Positions 61,166-63,262 of a stretch of 63,262 nucleotides of DNA are shown piece by piece (positions within the stretch are counted from its first letter, which is position 1; every line of letters starts with the position of its first letter). The translations under genes and the position numbers were made by a program. This DNA is from UBA7398 sp947491605 (GTDB taxonomy: Bacteria > Actinomycetota > Actinomycetes > Nanopelagicales > Nanopelagicaceae), in contig CANLJW010000002.1 of the NCBI GenBank assembly GCA_947491605.1, positions 1-63,262 of the forward strand, written 5' to 3'. The notes beneath the pieces are model-generated. The model searched no databases, was not told the origin of the DNA, and saw only the letters and a program-made list of their open reading frames with translations.

Positions 61166-61978
61166 ATGAAGGTAAAAGATGCGCAGCGTGAGGTTTCTAG
61201 ATTCGGTGCGCTTTATATTGTAGAAGCTCGATTTAAAAATATGTTCAAGTGGCGTTCGGCAATTATTACCACAGCTATCTTAAATCCAGTTTTATATTTA
61301 CTTTCGGTAGGAGTTGGAATTGGTTCGCTTGTTGATGCAAAACAAGGTGTCGGTGGAGTTGATGGTGTTCCGTACTTAACTTTCTTAGCGCCAGCACTTT
61401 TGGCAAGTGCTGCTATCCAAGGTGCTATCGATGAAGTTACTTTTCCAACTCTGCAAGGTTTCAAATGGGCCAAGAATTTCTTTGCTATGAACTCAACTCC
61501 AATTACCGGAAACCAAATTGCACTCGGCGTCTACATCGCTGCGTTATGTCGTACTTTTCTAACGGTTGTGATTTATTGGTTTATTTTACTAATCGCTGGC
61601 GCGCTCCCAACTGGAACTGCATGGCTTGCGATGTTTGTTGCAATGTTGGCTGGTGGTGCTTTCGGATCAATTATGTTATTTCTGACATCTAAAGTTGAAA
61701 AAGAAGATTTCTTTCTGACCGCAATTGGTCGACTAATAATTATGCCGCTCTTCTTATTCTCTGGAACTTTCTACCCGCTTTCTTCGATGCCCCTTATGTT
61801 GCAGCCAATTGGCTGGATTTCACCGCTCTGGCATGCTACCGAACTCGGCCGTTACTTCACTTATGGCCATTCGATAAGCGGGTTAATGATCGGAGTGCAT
61901 TTTATATTTCTTACTTCATTGCTAACGCTAGGTTTAAAGTTAGCATCTCGCAATTTCACAAAGCGGTTAAGTAAATGA
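61166..61978 (+). CDS. ABC-2 exporter permease 1 (NodJ/DrrB-like)
   Basis: 270 residues from ATG 61166; TTG 61157 would add three. About six membrane segments. Contains the ABC-2 signature region FLFSGTFYPLSSMP (near 200-213) and an N-terminal amphipathic segment YIVEARFKNMFKWRSAI. Paired with a second, similar permease, so a heterodimer is likely. Substrate unknown. Confidence 0.87.
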   Translation: MKVKDAQREVSRFGALYIVEARFKNMFKWRSAIITTAILNPVLYLLSVGVGIGSLVDAKQGVGGVDGVPYLTFLAPALLASAAIQGAIDEVTFPTLQGFKWAKNFFAMNSTPITGNQIALGVYIAALCRTFLTVVIYWFILLIAGALPTGTAWLAMFVAMLAGGAFGSIMLFLTSKVEKEDFFLTAIGRLIIMPLFLFSGTFYPLSSMPLMLQPIGWISPLWHATELGRYFTYGHSISGLMIGVHFIFLTSLLTLGLKLASRNFTKRLSK

Positions 61979-62805
61979 TCGTTAAAGGGGCCGTCGCAAT
62001 TGCTGAAGGAAGAATCGGCAAATCATTAGAGAAATATTATGCGGGCAGAACCTGGGCTCCATTACAAAGAAGTTTTATCGCTTTCAAGTCCTCAGCTTGG
62101 TTAGTTGTGTTATCGGGTTTTGTAGAACCGGTTTTATATCTTTTCTCTTTTGGTTTTGGTGTCGGTGCGCTAATCGGCGGTATAACTGCAGCAGATGGTT
62201 CCACGATTTCATACGCGGCCTACATTGCGCCAGGATTACTAGCAACCAGTGCGATGAACGGTGCAGTCTACGATTCAACTTGGAACGTCTTTTGGAAAAT
62301 AAACGAGAGCAAACTTTACCAAGGAATGCTCGCGACCTCATTAGGACCACTTGATGTTGCCCTCGGTGAAATTGCGTGGGCGTTACTTCGTGGCTTGATG
62401 TACGCAATAGGTTTTATGATCGTCGTAACGCCACTCGGATTAATTGAAAATTGGTGGGGACTTCTTGCAATTCCAGCCGCAGTATTAATTGCGTTTGGTT
62501 TTGCTTCATTTGGCATGGCGGCCACTTCTTATATGAAATCTTTCCAGCAAATGAACTATATAAATATGTTGATGCTGCCGATGTTTCTTTTCTCTGGATC
62601 TTTCTTCCCACTTACGGTTTATCCAGAGATTGCGCAATGGTTCATAAAAATATTACCGCTCTGGCATGGAATCTCACTAATTAGAGGTTTAACGCTTGGC
62701 CAAATCGATAGCTCTATTTTGGGCCATGTTCTCTACTTTATTGTGATGATTGCACTTGGACTCTGGTTCACAACTAAGCGGTTAAATGCGCTCTTTTTAA
62801 GGTAA
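61975..62805 (+). CDS. ABC-2 exporter permease 2 (NodJ/DrrB-like)
   Basis: 276 residues; overlaps permease 1 by four bases. Same layout: SFIAFKSSAWLVVLSGFVEPVLYL, YIAPGLLATSAMNGAV, and MFLFSGSFFPLTVYPEIAQW. It is a diverged duplicate of permease 1, with an extra ~25-residue N-terminal segment. Confidence 0.87.
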   Translation: MIVKGAVAIAEGRIGKSLEKYYAGRTWAPLQRSFIAFKSSAWLVVLSGFVEPVLYLFSFGFGVGALIGGITAADGSTISYAAYIAPGLLATSAMNGAVYDSTWNVFWKINESKLYQGMLATSLGPLDVALGEIAWALLRGLMYAIGFMIVVTPLGLIENWWGLLAIPAAVLIAFGFASFGMAATSYMKSFQQMNYINMLMLPMFLFSGSFFPLTVYPEIAQWFIKILPLWHGISLIRGLTLGQIDSSILGHVLYFIVMIALGLWFTTKRLNALFLR

Positions 62806-62837
62806 TTCCAGCTCTATCCATTTATTTTTTCACCTGT

Positions 62838-62843
62838 TAACAT
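62838..62843 (+). promoter_or_regulatory. -10 hexamer TAACAT of the last, leaderless gene
   Basis: TAACAT ends nine bases before ATG 62853; no Shine-Dalgarno. Confidence 0.5.
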
Positions 62844-62852
62844 AAAACAATT

Positions 62853-63262
62853 ATGAGTACATATGAAATTGAACAACTTCAATTAATAAGAACCAACAAA
62901 GATAAGCCGCGGTTAGATTATTTAAGCGATCGAGGTCGTCTTATTCATGGCCCTACCCCACCAGGTGGTTCCGTTCCATCACCGCGCGAAAGTGATTTGA
63001 CGCCGGCAGAAGTAGAAGAAGTTGTCGAATTAATTGCAAATGGCAGAAAAACGAGAACTCCAGCAGTAATGCCAGAGCGATTACGCGCACGATCTTGGAA
63101 ATCAATGGAAGAAGTGATTTTGAAGTTGGAGTACGCGCTGGGCTGGGAAGGTGCTGGTTGGAAAGTTGGCGCCGCAAGTTTAGATGTTCGTAAAGCTGAA
63201 AATATTCCTAGCCCATCTCCTGGTCGGTTATTTACAAGATCAATTATGAAAAGTCCTGCGGA
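62853..63262 (+). CDS. Putative fumarylacetoacetate-hydrolase/hydratase-family protein (3' end outside the window)
   Basis: 136 codons open to the window edge with no stop. N-terminus MSTYEIEQLQLIRTNKDK; then HGPTPPGGSVPSPRESDLTP, a 20-residue loop, and GAGWKVGAASLDVRKAENIP (in part). The GWKVG segment followed by a PSPSPGRLF stretch is reminiscent of 2-keto-4-pentenoate hydratase/FAH proteins, but the metal-binding half is missing, so the call is tentative. It starts 47 bases after the exporter operon. Confidence 0.45.
   Translation, partial: MSTYEIEQLQLIRTNKDKPRLDYLSDRGRLIHGPTPPGGSVPSPRESDLTPAEVEEVVELIANGRKTRTPAVMPERLRARSWKSMEEVILKLEYALGWEGAGWKVGAASLDVRKAENIPSPSPGRLFTRSIMKSPA

Noticed and set aside
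1..63262. Phage, IS, integron, CRISPR or toxin-antitoxin elements
   Set aside because: I looked for transposase or integrase motifs, regularly spaced repeats and paired small genes and found none. The tRNA-Arg has no adjacent integrase or repeated 3' end.

Overview
The window reads as a contiguous piece of a compact, AT-rich actinobacterial chromosome. The actinobacterial signs are the paired XPB helicase and helicase-C-like gene, a GuaB1-type IMP dehydrogenase paralogue, a 32-residue bS22 ribosomal protein, a class III menaquinone/ResB-CcsB cluster and the coaX-lysS-argA-clpC order. Base composition, very short spacers, tail-to-tail genes sharing stop-codon DNA and many leaderless promoters suggest a streamlined lineage such as the freshwater acI group (Nanopelagicales); this assignment is inference. 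No stretch above 300 bases lacks a gene; the longest spacers are about 170 bases.

Layout. 1-7292: menaquinone synthesis (menG partial, menF, menD, menC, menB, menE, menA) and a small membrane protein. 7293-11556: cytochrome c maturation (CcsB, ResB, CcdA, a TlpA-like lipoprotein) and a histidine phosphatase. 11616-17616: HAD phosphatase, a coupled helicase-like/M20 peptidase/XPB trio, glutaredoxin. 17735-24572: a secreted putative metalloprotease, bS22, a secreted propeller protein, proC, a Cys-rich protein, radA. 24578-30562: an amino-sugar (probably MurNAc) uptake and breakdown locus: kinase, ABC importer, RpiR regulator, MurQ. 30635-46586: a long minus-strand run read NlpC/P60 hydrolase, tilS, hpt, ftsH, folE-P-B-K, panC, nadB, nadC, coaX, lysS, argA, clpC. 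46686-55733: ABC exporter, ctaB, YVTN propeller protein, PBP4-type carboxypeptidase, TrmH methyltransferase, a collapsed MFS gene, TPR protein, tRNA-Arg, guaB1, PAP2 protein. 55903-63262: two class III aminotransferases around a methylmalonate/malonate-semialdehyde dehydrogenase, a three-gene ABC exporter and the start of a hydratase-like gene.

How it fits together. The menaquinone and haem-handling genes (ctaB, ResB/CcsB) serve a respiratory chain. The 24.5-30.6 kb locus and the cell-wall hydrolases fit peptidoglycan turnover and recycling. The aminotransferase/MmsA group fits catabolism of beta-amino acids to an acyl-CoA. I see no phage, IS, CRISPR or classical defence genes. The most informative signals are regulatory: sixteen starts carry a TANNNT hexamer 6-9 bases ahead of the start codon with no Shine-Dalgarno, and the amino-sugar locus has two promoters overlapped by repeats plus a strong hairpin between its binding-protein and permease genes.
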